Shown: piece by piece, positions 1-7,898 of the stretch
Position numbering within the stretch: position 1 is the stretch's first letter
How the letters are laid out: each line of letters opens with the position of its first letter
NCBI RefSeq assembly: GCF_904426505.1
Contig: NZ_CAJGBN010000008.1
Coordinates: forward strand, 1 to 64,000
Reading direction: 5' to 3'
DNA: 64,000 bases
Origin: Rubrivivax sp. A210
GTDB lineage: Bacteria; Pseudomonadota; Gammaproteobacteria; Burkholderiales; Burkholderiaceae_C
The notes under the pieces: generated by a model
The model's input: the letters and a program-made list of their open reading frames with translations, nothing else
Databases searched by the model: none
Told to the model about the DNA's origin: nothing
Made by a program: the position numbers and the translations under genes

Positions 1-1953
1 TTCCCTACACGACCCCCTTCCGATATCGGCGTCCGGCGAGATCACGGGGGAAGGGGTCACGCTCGACGGGGCCGGCTGGTTGCGCCTCGGGGCCGGCGCC
101 GCGGGGTGTCTGGGGGCCGCCGCACCGCCGCCCGGCCGCGTTGTCGATGCCGCCGTGTCGCCGCCCGCGCCGCCGCGCACGCTGGCCTCGGTGCCGGTGG
201 CGACGTCGCCCTGGGCCATGTCCAGCGCCCGGTGGCGCACGATGCGCGGCGTGATCGACAGGATGACTTCGGTCTTGGCCTTGGTCGTGCTGTCGGTGCC
301 GAACAGCTTGGACAGCACCGGCAGCTGGCCGATGCCCGGGATGCGGTTGCCGGTGCCGCGCTCGTTGTCGCTGATGAGGCCGGCCAGCACCTGGGTCTCG
401 CCGTCGCGCAGGCGCAGCGCGGTCTGGGCGCTGCGGGTGCCGATCTGGTAGGCCAGCGAACCCTGGGGTCCCGAGATCTCGCGCACGATGTTGCTGACCT
501 CGAGGTTGATGCGGATGCCGACCTCGGATTCGGCATAGACCTGGGGCTCGACCTCGAGCTTGAGGCCGACGTCGATGTACTGCACCGAGCCGGTGACGAC
601 CGGCGCGCCCGACTGCACCGGCGTCACGGTGTTGACGATCACCGGCACCTTGTCGCCGATCAGGATCTTGGCCTTCTCGCGGCTGCGCGCCCGCAGCCGC
701 GGGCTGGCCAGCAGGTTGGCGTCGAGGTCGCGCAGCTTCAGATTCAGGCCCACCGCCAGCCCCGGGCTCAGGATCAGGTCGTTGCCGCTGAGCGCGCGCA
801 GCGCACCCACGGTGGCGCCGGTGGCCGAGGGCGTGCTGAGGGTGGCGCCGGTGGGCCAGCTGATGCCCAGCTCGGTGAGGCGCTCGCGCGAGACCTCGAG
901 GATCTCGACCTCGAGCATGACCTCGGGCTCCACGCTTTCCTGCGAGGCGATGATGCGCTGCGCCACGTCCAGCGTCTCCAGCGTCTCGCGCAGCACGATG
1001 GCGTTGGCGCGCTCGTCGACCACCACGTCCTTCACCTTCAGCAGCGTGCGCAGCACGTTCTGCACATGCTTGGCGTCGGCATTGCTGAGCAGGAAAGTGC
1101 GCAGGTGCAGATCCTGGTACTCGCGCATCTTCTGCGCCGTGGCCGGGTAGATCAGCACCGAGTTGGCCGTCAGCATGCGCCGCGCCAGCTGGTTCTGCAC
1201 CAGCAGCAGGTCGATGGCTTCCTCCAGCGGCACATTGGTGACGAAGATGGTGGTGCGCAGATCGGCCTTGACCTCCTTGTCGAAGACGATGTTGATGCCG
1301 GTGCTGCGCGACAGCGCCTCGAACACCTGCTTGAGCCCGGCCTCGCGGAACTGCAGCGACACCGGCTTGGCCATCGGCGATTCGGCGCGGCGGCGCTGTT
1401 CGGCTTCGCGCTGCTGGCGCGTCTCCTGCTCGGCTATGCGCTGCATCAGCTGCACCGCGGCCAGGTCGGAGCCGTCGGCACGCATCAGCTCCTGGGCGAT
1501 CTGGCGCGCCGCGGCGTAGTCCTGCTTCTCGAGCAGCTTCTCGGCCTGCTGCTTGTGCTCGCCGCGCTGGCGATGGGCCTGCACCGCCAGCACGCCGCGC
1601 TGGGCGCCGACATGGCTGGGCTGCCATTCCAGCATCTCGCGGTAGACGGCCAGCGCCGCGTCGTGCTCGCCCTTGGCGAGCAGGCCCTCGGCGCGCGTGC
1701 CCTGGCTGCTCATCCAGCCATTGAGTTCGCGCAGATAGGCCAGGCGCAGGCGCGCATTGGTCGGTTCGAGCTGATGGCCCTGGCGCAGCAGGCTCAGGCC
1801 TTTGAGGCCCTGGCCGGATTCGATCAGCTGCAGGCCCTCATCGTGCAGGCGGGTGGCGGCGCAGCCGGCCAGCGTGGCCGCCAGCAGCCAGGCCGCGACG
1901 GTCATCCAGAGGCGCTTGCGCGGCGGGGTCAGGGCTAGAGTGGGATGGTTCAT
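1..1953 (-). CDS. gspD: Lipoprotein secretin, GspD/PilQ-type (3' end cut by window edge)
   Basis: Outer-membrane secretin that would form the exit pore of the type II-like apparatus encoded upstream. The 651 visible residues start with a signal peptide ending in the lipobox LAGC (Cys31), then a TPR-like charged helical region (about 45-190). A secretin short N-domain follows (FREAGLKQVFEALSRSTGI, about 200-230), then N1/N3-like repeats and the conserved secretin core (about 440-590, including VPVI, QVLAGLI and IPGIGQLPVLSKLFG). The tail is rich in Ala/Pro/Thr and stays open to base 1, so the stop lies outside the window. The ATG at 1953 directly follows the stop of the PilP-position gene. GspD versus PilQ/MshL type cannot be settled by eye; the partner genes favour a GspD-like role. 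The frame is intact; nothing suggests a pseudogene. Confidence 0.85.
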   Translation of the reverse strand, partial: MNHPTLALTPPRKRLWMTVAAWLLAATLAGCAATRLHDEGLQLIESGQGLKGLSLLRQGHQLEPTNARLRLAYLRELNGWMSSQGTRAEGLLAKGEHDAALAVYREMLEWQPSHVGAQRGVLAVQAHRQRGEHKQQAEKLLEKQDYAAARQIAQELMRADGSDLAAVQLMQRIAEQETRQQREAEQRRRAESPMAKPVSLQFREAGLKQVFEALSRSTGINIVFDKEVKADLRTTIFVTNVPLEEAIDLLLVQNQLARRMLTANSVLIYPATAQKMREYQDLHLRTFLLSNADAKHVQNVLRTLLKVKDVVVDERANAIVLRETLETLDVAQRIIASQESVEPEVMLEVEILEVSRERLTELGISWPTGATLSTPSATGATVGALRALSGNDLILSPGLAVGLNLKLRDLDANLLASPRLRARSREKAKILIGDKVPVIVNTVTPVQSGAPVVTGSVQYIDVGLKLEVEPQVYAESEVGIRINLEVSNIVREISGPQGSLAYQIGTRSAQTALRLRDGETQVLAGLISDNERGTGNRIPGIGQLPVLSKLFGTDSTTKAKTEVILSITPRIVRHRALDMAQGDVATGTEASVRGGAGGDTAASTTRPGGGAAAPRHPAAPAPRRNQPAPSSVTPSPVISPDADIGRGSCRE

Positions 1954-2502
1954 TCAGCCCCCAGGCGGGACGGTGGCAAGGGTGAATTCAATCCGTCGCT
2001 GCTCGGGCAGGACGGTGACGACGACTTTCTGGGCATTGACGGTGTCGATCCTGAAGCGGCCGTCTATCAGGTCGCCCACATGGGCCAGCACCAGGCGGTC
2101 GGCGATGGTGAAGTAGACCTGCGGCGCCGGCGATTCAGTCTTCACCACGCCTAGCAGCTGCAGCGGCGGGACCGCGGGCGGGGCCGGTGGCTGGGCCTTC
2201 GCCGGCGCCGCTGCCGGCGGGGGCGGTGGTGGCGGTGCGGGCGCGGCGGCCGGCGGCGGCGGCGGCGCCCAGGCCTTGTCCATCAGGCCGCGGCCGCTGT
2301 CGGGGTCCACCGGCGCGCGCCCCTGGGCCTGCAACGCGGGGGCCAGCGCGCCCGCTGCGGCAGGCGACGCGCTGCCGCCGTTGGCGGGGCGGGTCGGCTC
2401 CACCAGCTCGGCCGGCGCGCCGGCTTCGGGCGCGTCGCCCAGCACCACCCACAGCAGCGTGGCGGCCAGCGCCGCCCACCAGATCGGGCTTACCTTGGGC
2501 AT
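1954..2502 (-). CDS. PilP/GspC-position inner-membrane linker protein
   Basis: A 182-aa protein with one N-terminal membrane segment (about 7-22), a long Pro/Ala-rich linker (about 70-125) and a small C-terminal beta domain (about 125-180, starting LQLLGVVKTESPAPQVYFTI). This architecture is that of PilP, GspC or MshK-type proteins, whose periplasmic HR/PilP domain touches the secretin N0 domain. The domain motif GDLIDGRFRIDTV resembles the GD.I.....V.EI pattern of that family. The ATG overlaps the previous stop as TGATG, and the stop abuts the secretin start, so translational coupling is likely. Function is inferred from domain layout and position; no direct sequence identity is claimed. Confidence 0.7.
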   Translation of the reverse strand: MPKVSPIWWAALAATLLWVVLGDAPEAGAPAELVEPTRPANGGSASPAAAGALAPALQAQGRAPVDPDSGRGLMDKAWAPPPPPAAAPAPPPPPPPAAAPAKAQPPAPPAVPPLQLLGVVKTESPAPQVYFTIADRLVLAHVGDLIDGRFRIDTVNAQKVVVTVLPEQRRIEFTLATVPPGG

Positions 2503-3071
2503 CACGGTGCCCTCCGGTGGTAGAGCACGATGCCCAGACGGGCCTCGGACTGGTCGGACTCGATCTCGCTGCGCGCCCACGAGGCGCCGCTGATGGCCGC
2601 GTTGGGCAGGCGGTTGAGCAGATCGACGATGAGCGCACGCCAGGCCTCGTAGCCCTGGCGGCCCTCGAGCGTGATCTCCAGGCGCTCGATGCCGGGCGAG
2701 CGTGCCTCGAGCACGCGGTAGCGGGTGGGCATGTCCTGCAGGCCGCGTGTACGCATCGCCGCCATCAGCTGGGCGATGTCGTCGGGCCGCTGCGCCAGCG
2801 GTGGCAGGCGCTCCAGCTGGCTGGCGGCGAGCCCGGCCGCGGTCGGCGCCGGTGCGGGGCGCGGCTGGCCGGCGCTGCGCAAAGCCTGCTGCAGGCGCGC
2901 CTGTTCGTCGGCCAGCGTGGCCAGGCGGGCCAGGCCGGCGGCCAGCAGCAGGGCCGCGGCCAGTGCCAGGGCCAGCGCCACCAGCCCGGGCAGGCCCAGG
3001 CGCTGGCGCCAGCGCCAGCCGGCGTGGCGCAGGCCGGCCAGGATCTGGGGAGCGGAGAGGCGTGCGGCCAT
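2502..3071 (-). CDS. PilO/GspM-like inner-membrane assembly protein
   Basis: A 189-aa protein with a basic N-terminus, one hydrophobic segment (about 27-50), a coiled-coil-prone stretch (about 52-70) and a ferredoxin-like periplasmic part (about 95-189). This is the usual PilO/GspM plan: a bitopic protein that pairs with a PilN/GspL-like partner to carry the inner-membrane platform. It lies between the PilN-position and PilP-position genes with a 3-nt gap upstream and a TGATG overlap downstream. Sequence similarity to named PilO proteins is weak by eye, so the assignment rests on topology and gene order. Confidence 0.65.
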   Translation of the reverse strand: MAARLSAPQILAGLRHAGWRWRQRLGLPGLVALALALAAALLLAAGLARLATLADEQARLQQALRSAGQPRPAPAPTAAGLAASQLERLPPLAQRPDDIAQLMAAMRTRGLQDMPTRYRVLEARSPGIERLEITLEGRQGYEAWRALIVDLLNRLPNAAISGASWARSEIESDQSEARLGIVLYHRRAP

Positions 3072-3074
3072 GGC

Positions 3075-3653
3075 TCAGGGCTCCTGGCGCTGCCAGCGCG
3101 CCGACAGACGGAACTGCACCGGCAGCCGCAGTGCCCGGTCTGGCACTTCGTGCGACAGCAGCTGCACGTCGGCGAGCACGCGGCCGTCGCCCAGGCTGCG
3201 GGCGTAGGCCAGCGCCGCCTCGGGGCTGGCGGCGCTGCCGCCGATCAGCAGATGGCCCGTGCGGGCGTCGGGTTCGAGCTGGGTCAGCGCCACGTCGCGC
3301 CGGTTGTGTCCGGCCAGGTGCTCGAGCAGCGGCCCCCAGCCGACGCCCAGCTCGAGCGCGGTCTGGCTGGCGTCGCTCTCGACCAGCGGGTCCAGCGGCG
3401 CCGTGGCCACCGCACTGGCGCGCGGCCGCGCCTGCCGTGCCAGTGCAGCATTCAGGCGCGCTGACTCGGCTTCCTGCTGCTGCCACTGCAGGCCCACCGA
3501 GGTGGCCGCCACCAGCAGCACGGTGGCCAGCAGCACCGCTGCCCAGGCCCAAGCGCCCCAAGGCGGCCGGGCGACGAAGTCCAGGCCTTGCGGCAGGCGG
3601 GCTGTGCGCGGCAAGGGCCTGCCGCCGGCCTTGGGCTGGCGTGCAGGCTTCAT
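3075..3653 (-). CDS. PilN/GspL-C-like bitopic assembly protein
   Basis: A 192-aa protein with a short basic cytoplasmic tail, a single membrane helix (about 38-58), a coiled-coil segment (QWQQQEAESARLNAAL) and a periplasmic ferredoxin-like domain ending near residue 190. This fits PilN or the C-terminal half of GspL, which couples the cytoplasmic PilM-like domain to the membrane. I chose the ATG at 3653 because it overlaps the upstream stop as ATGA; the open frame runs further upstream but only inside the previous gene. The role is inferred from order and topology. Confidence 0.65.
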   Translation of the reverse strand: MKPARQPKAGGRPLPRTARLPQGLDFVARPPWGAWAWAAVLLATVLLVAATSVGLQWQQQEAESARLNAALARQARPRASAVATAPLDPLVESDASQTALELGVGWGPLLEHLAGHNRRDVALTQLEPDARTGHLLIGGSAASPEAALAYARSLGDGRVLADVQLLSHEVPDRALRLPVQFRLSARWQRQEP

Positions 3654-4420
3654 GCCGATGCTCCGAGCAGCTGGCGTGCGTCCTGCCAGCCTTCGAGCGG
3701 GGGCCCGCCGGCGTGGGCGGCGGCCCAGCACAGGCCTTCCAGCGGCGGCAGGCCGTGGAAGCGGCCCAGCGCCAGCGCGCGCTGGTGCAGTGCCGCATCA
3801 AAGGGCCGCAGCTCGTTGACCATGGCGATCCAGCTGTCGCCGCTGCGGCAGGCCAGCAGCACGCCGCTGCCATGGGCCAGGGCCAGCACGGCGTCGCGCG
3901 GCCAGCGGGCGGCGGGCCGCAGGAAGCGCTGCGCCGCCGGCGCCAGTGCGGCCAGCGTGAGCCCGGCCTCGGCGGCGGTCTCGACCAGGCGCTGGCGCAA
4001 GGCCGCCGGCAGGGCGGCCACCCAGAGCGAGCGGCCGTCGGGCTGCGTCAGTGCACACAGGGCCAGCTCGGACGCAGGCTGCCCCAGTGCCTGGGTGAAG
4101 AAGCCGGCTGCGGCGTCGGCCACGGCGCGTGCGCTCATGGACTGGAAGTCGCCGCGCAGGCAGACGTGGTGGACCCAGGCATCGTCGATCTCGATGGCCA
4201 GGCTGCGCGGCCAAGGCAGCGCCTCGCGGCCGAGTTCGTCGCGTGCCAGCACCAGCGCCTCGCGCAGCGCGTCGGCGCAGCCGGCGCGGGTGGGCACGCC
4301 GGGCAGGTCGAGCCGCCACAGCGTGCGCGCGGCTCGCCAAGGCAGGCGGCTGGCCAACTGCAGTTGCAGGCCCAGCGGGCCCAGGCGGGCCTCAAGCCGC
4401 GTCGTCCAGCGAGCTGACAC
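3650..4420 (-). CDS. PilM/GspL-N-position cytoplasmic protein
   Basis: A 256-aa soluble protein without signal peptide or membrane segment, occupying the slot where PilM (or the actin-like cytoplasmic domain of GspL) is expected between the ATPase and the PilN-like protein. Segments such as SLAIEIDDAWVHHVCL and DAVLALAHGSGVLLACRSG look like the beta-hairpin ribs of an actin-like fold, but the classic PilM nucleotide motifs are not obvious. The start is GTG at 4420, inside the 3' end of gspE. It is supported by GGAGGAG seven bases upstream, so the 29-nt overlap looks real. A diverged PilM is the best guess. Confidence 0.6.
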   Translation of the reverse strand: MSARWTTRLEARLGPLGLQLQLASRLPWRAARTLWRLDLPGVPTRAGCADALREALVLARDELGREALPWPRSLAIEIDDAWVHHVCLRGDFQSMSARAVADAAAGFFTQALGQPASELALCALTQPDGRSLWVAALPAALRQRLVETAAEAGLTLAALAPAAQRFLRPAARWPRDAVLALAHGSGVLLACRSGDSWIAMVNELRPFDAALHQRALALGRFHGLPPLEGLCWAAAHAGGPPLEGWQDARQLLGASA

Positions 4421-6110
4421 GGTTGATCTCCTCCAGCGTGGTCAGGCCCTCGGCGACGAGGTCCAGGGCGGTGTCGCGCAGCGCGCGCATGCCCAGCTTG
4501 CGGGCGGCGGTGCGGATGGTGCGCAGCGGCGCGCGCTGGCTGATGAGCCCGCGCATCTCGTCGTCGATGCTGAGGGTTTCGACCACCGCGCGGCGTTGCT
4601 TGAAGCCGGTGCCGCGGCAGTGGGCGCAGCCCAGGCCGTGCATCAGCTGCTTGCCTTCCAGCCAGCCGGGCGGCAGGCTGCTCACGTCCAGCAGGGTGGC
4701 GTCGGGCACCAGCGGCACGGCGCACTCGGGGCAGTTCAGGCGCACCAGGCGCTGCGCCAGCACGCCGTTGAGCGCGGCGGCCAGGTTGTAGGCATCGGTG
4801 CCCATCGATGTGAGCCGGCCCACGACGTCGATGACGTTGTTGGCGTGGACGGTGGCGAAGACCTGGTGGCCGGTGAGCGCCGCCTGCACTGCGATGGTGG
4901 CGGTCTCGGCGTCGCGGATCTCGCCGACCATGATCTTGTCCGGGTCGTGACGCAGGATCGAGCGCAGGCCGCGTGCAAAGGTCAGGCCCTTGGCCTCGTT
5001 GACCGGAATCTGCAGCACGCCCTTGAGCTCGTACTCGACCGGATCCTCGACGGTGACGATCTTCTCGAGGCCGTTGTTGATTTCCTGCAGCAGCGCGTAC
5101 AGCGTGGTGGTCTTGCCGCTGCCGGTGGGGCCGGTGACCAGGAACAGGCCATGGGGCCGCGCCGCCATGCGCCGCGCAAAGGCAGCGTCGCGCGGCTCCA
5201 GGCCCAGGGTCTCGATGCTCAACGTCTCGCGCCCGGCCGACAGCGCGCGCCGGTCCAGCACGCGCAGCACCGCGTCCTCGCCGTGCAGGTTGGGCATGAT
5301 GGACACGCGCAGCGCGATGCTGCGGTCGCCGAGCGCCACCGCCAGGCGGCCGTCCTGCGGCACGCGCTGCTCGGCGATGTCGAGTTCCGACAGCACCTTC
5401 AGGCGCGAGATGAACTGCGCCGCCGCCGCCTTGCCGTCGACGCGGTTGATGGTGTTGAGCACGCCGTCGAGGCGGTAGCGCACGGTCAGGCCGTCGGCGT
5501 CGGTCTCGATGTGGATGTCGCTGGCGTCGACGTTGAGGGCGTCGATCAGGGTGCCGTTGACCAGGCGCACGATGGGGCTGTCGGCCGCATACAGGTCGGC
5601 CATGGTCAGCGACAGGCCGGACTCGCCGCGCTTGGCTTCGGCCCCAGGCGTGGCGGCGGCGCTGACGCGCACGTCGCGCTCGCGCCGGCGCAGGTAGGCC
5701 GTGAGCACATCGCGGCCGGCCACGACCCAGCTCACCGGCGTGCGCGGATGCAGGAACAGGCGCTGCTCGATCCACAGCCGCAGCGATTCGTTCAGCGGGT
5801 CGGCCACCACGATCAGGCAGGGCCCGTCGGGCGGATTGAAGGCCAGGCACTGGCGCCCGCTGGCCTCGACGAAGGGCACGAGCTCGAGGTCGAGGTGGGC
5901 GCCCAGGGCCTCGAGGGCCTCGGGCGCCAGCCAGTCCAGGCCCAGCGCCTGCGCCAGGCGCTGGCCGGCGGCATCGGCGTCGTCGCCCAGCGCATCGAGA
6001 TAGGAGCCGCGGCCGGCCTGGCGCGCACGCTGGCGCGCCGCGTCGACGGCGGCGTGGTCGGGCAGGCTGCTCGCGGACGGCGGCGGGGGAAGGTCTTCAG
6101 GGGCGCCCAT
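4392..6110 (-). CDS. gspE: GspE/PilB-family secretion ATPase
   Basis: A 572-aa hexameric traffic ATPase that powers pseudopilus or pilus assembly on the cytoplasmic side of the inner membrane. The N-terminal MshEN/T2SSE-N-like region spans about 35-150. The ATPase core has Walker A GPTGSGKTTT (327-336), the Asp box/His box region (VEDPVEY, HQVFATVHAN) and Walker B with IMVGEIRD (393-400). The zinc-binding tetracysteine is intact (CPEC at 460-463 and CAHC at 495-498), which is typical of GspE/PilB and not of PilT. It lies 7 nt after gspF and overlaps the PilM-position gene. Confidence 0.95.
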   Translation of the reverse strand: MGAPEDLPPPPSASSLPDHAAVDAARQRARQAGRGSYLDALGDDADAAGQRLAQALGLDWLAPEALEALGAHLDLELVPFVEASGRQCLAFNPPDGPCLIVVADPLNESLRLWIEQRLFLHPRTPVSWVVAGRDVLTAYLRRRERDVRVSAAATPGAEAKRGESGLSLTMADLYAADSPIVRLVNGTLIDALNVDASDIHIETDADGLTVRYRLDGVLNTINRVDGKAAAAQFISRLKVLSELDIAEQRVPQDGRLAVALGDRSIALRVSIMPNLHGEDAVLRVLDRRALSAGRETLSIETLGLEPRDAAFARRMAARPHGLFLVTGPTGSGKTTTLYALLQEINNGLEKIVTVEDPVEYELKGVLQIPVNEAKGLTFARGLRSILRHDPDKIMVGEIRDAETATIAVQAALTGHQVFATVHANNVIDVVGRLTSMGTDAYNLAAALNGVLAQRLVRLNCPECAVPLVPDATLLDVSSLPPGWLEGKQLMHGLGCAHCRGTGFKQRRAVVETLSIDDEMRGLISQRAPLRTIRTAARKLGMRALRDTALDLVAEGLTTLEEINRVSSLDDAA

Positions 6111-6117
6111 GTGCGGT

Positions 6118-7236
6118 CTATTCGATGGCCGTGGCCAGTTCGAGGATGGGCATGTACATCAGCACCACGATGCCGCCCACCACGAGGCCGATGAACAGCA
6201 TCAGCAGCGGCTCGAACAAGCGCGTGGCCCAGTCGATGCGGCGCGAGACCTCGATGTCCATCAGCATCGCGACGCGCTGGAACTGCTGGCCCAGGGTGCC
6301 GCTGCGCTGGCCGACCTCGACGAGGCGGATTACCAGGTCATCGTCGATGCCCTCGGCGCCCAGCGCCCCGGCCACGTCCTGGCCGGCCGACAGGCGCGCG
6401 ACGACGCCGCGCATGCGCTCGCGGTTGACTTCGTCCAGCGTGTCGCTGGCGAGTTCGATGGCGCGCACCACCGTCAGGCCTCCGCGCAGCAGCAGCGCCG
6501 CACTGTTGAAGAAGCGCGCCAGGTGGTATTCGTGCAGCGTGCGGCCCCAGGCCGGAATGCGCGCCAGCAGGCGGCCGACGAGAGCGCGCCCGCGGGCGGT
6601 ACCAAAGGCCAGGCCGGGCAGGGCAGCCACCGCCAGCAGCAGCACCAGGGTCAGGGCGCCGCCGCGGTGCATCACCGCCGACAACTCCATCAGCACGCGG
6701 CTGCCGCCGGAGATCTTCATGTCGGCCTGCAGCACCATCTCGGCAAAGCGCGGCATGACGTAGGTGAGGAGGAAGCCGATCACCAGCAGGCCGACCGAGA
6801 CCACGACGGCCGGGTACAGCGCCGAACCCAGCACGCGCCGCCGCATCGCCTGCTGCGCCCGCATGTCGCTGCTGTAGCGGCTCAGGCTCTCGCCCAGGTT
6901 GGAGGTGCGCTCGGCGCTCTGCACCAGCGCCACCAGCACGTCACCGAAGACCTGGCGGTGGCGCCCGAGTGCGGCCGAGAGGCTGAGGCCTTCGCGCAGC
7001 GCGCGGTCGAGTTCCTGTACCAGCCGGGCCAGCGCCGGCGAGGCGGCACGCTGGCCCAGCGTGTGCAGCGCGTCGAGCACCGGCAGCCCGGCCTCGAGCA
7101 GCGCCGCCAGGCTTTCGGCAAACAGCGCCGGGTCTATGCGTCCGCCGCGCGCCACACGCGTGGCCGGCTCGGCGCGCTCGGGTGTACCGATCACGCCGTG
7201 TTCGTCTACCGCCGGCAGGGGACGCTGCCCGTTCAT
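6118..7236 (-). CDS. gspF: GspF/PilC-family inner-membrane platform protein
   Basis: A 372-aa polytopic platform protein of type II secretion/type IV pili. Two repeated T2SSF helical domains (about 35-155 and 235-355) each precede membrane segments. Hydrophobic stretches lie at about 158-182, 205-228 and 340-365. Family signatures include ALLEAGLPVLDALHTL, LGESLSRYSSDM and EVGQRSGTLGQQFQRVA. At 372 aa it is a little shorter than most GspF proteins (about 400 aa) because the N-terminal leader is short. Its ATG overlaps the gspG stop (ATGA), so the two are coupled. Confidence 0.95.
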   Translation of the reverse strand: MNGQRPLPAVDEHGVIGTPERAEPATRVARGGRIDPALFAESLAALLEAGLPVLDALHTLGQRAASPALARLVQELDRALREGLSLSAALGRHRQVFGDVLVALVQSAERTSNLGESLSRYSSDMRAQQAMRRRVLGSALYPAVVVSVGLLVIGFLLTYVMPRFAEMVLQADMKISGGSRVLMELSAVMHRGGALTLVLLLAVAALPGLAFGTARGRALVGRLLARIPAWGRTLHEYHLARFFNSAALLLRGGLTVVRAIELASDTLDEVNRERMRGVVARLSAGQDVAGALGAEGIDDDLVIRLVEVGQRSGTLGQQFQRVAMLMDIEVSRRIDWATRLFEPLLMLFIGLVVGGIVVLMYMPILELATAIE

Positions 7237-7637
7237 CGGGACACCAGGTCGGCGTTGTCGCCGCTGCCCCCCGGCAGCCCGTCGGCGCCGAGGCTGTAGA
7301 CACGGTATTCACGCCCGTCGCTGCCCGGCCGCTCGTAGCCATAGGGCCGGCCCCAGGGATCGGCCGGAAGAGCCCGCTTGAGGTAGGGGCCGCGCCACGG
7401 CGTGGCACCGGCCGGCGCGGTGTGCAGCGCGGCCAGGCCTTGCTCGGAGCTGGGGTAGTGGCGCGCATCCATGCGGTACTGGTCGAGCGCCTTTTCAAGC
7501 AACTCGATCTGGGCCCGGGCCGCCTGCGCATGGGCGCCCGAGTGGCGCTCCAGGAAACGCGGCGCAACGACGCCGGCCAGCAGGCTGAGGATGGCGAACA
7601 CGATCAATAGCTCGAAGAGGGTGAAGCCGCGGCTCAT
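7233..7637 (-). CDS. gspG: Major pseudopilin GspG
   Basis: A 134-aa type II secretion pseudopilin and the first gene of the leftward operon. The class III prepilin signal is MSRG followed by FTLFE, so PilD would cut after Gly4 and leave methylated Phe with Glu5. The hydrophobic assembly helix follows directly. The C-terminal half has the GspG hallmarks: YPSSEQGLAAL, WRGPYLKR, DPWGRPYGYE and the calcium-binding loop ending SLGADGLPGG...DNADL. The ATG at 7637 places this signal correctly; the open frame upstream adds 50 residues that make no sense as a prepilin leader. No prepilin peptidase or minor pseudopilins are in the window. Confidence 0.95.
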   Translation of the reverse strand: MSRGFTLFELLIVFAILSLLAGVVAPRFLERHSGAHAQAARAQIELLEKALDQYRMDARHYPSSEQGLAALHTAPAGATPWRGPYLKRALPADPWGRPYGYERPGSDGREYRVYSLGADGLPGGSGDNADLVSR

Positions 7638-7898
7638 GGCGACAGGGTTGATGCGCAGGTTCCGGCGGCTGGCGGGGTCAGGCCCGGCCGGGAAGGGGCG
7701 GGACTCGCGTCCATCCCGGCGCCGGCAGCGGGTGCCGCCGTCCGGACCATTCCGGGCGCCTGCACCGTTAGCCGGTCTGACGATCAAGGACGATACGGCA
7801 TGCGCGAGGCCTTTCGGCGGCGGCCTTCGTGGAATTGGCCACCGCTGCGGCCGTTTCCTGGCCCTGCGGCCCGCGGCGCGGGCCGAGGCGGCGCGGGC
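7638..7898. other. Intergenic region upstream of gspG
   Basis: About 260 bases between the gspG start and the end of the pseudokinase gene, both on the minus strand. It should hold the promoter of the secretion operon, but I see no convincing -35/-10 pair, sigma-54 element or terminator with a T-tract. GC-rich inverted segments are frequent here, as expected from base composition. Confidence 0.4.

Noticed and set aside
5..1627. A long minus-strand frame at the left edge that differs from the secretin frame
   Set aside because: Its translation is Ala/Arg/Gly-rich without motifs. The +0 frame from the ATG at 1953 gives a complete secretin up to base 1, so no frameshift is needed.
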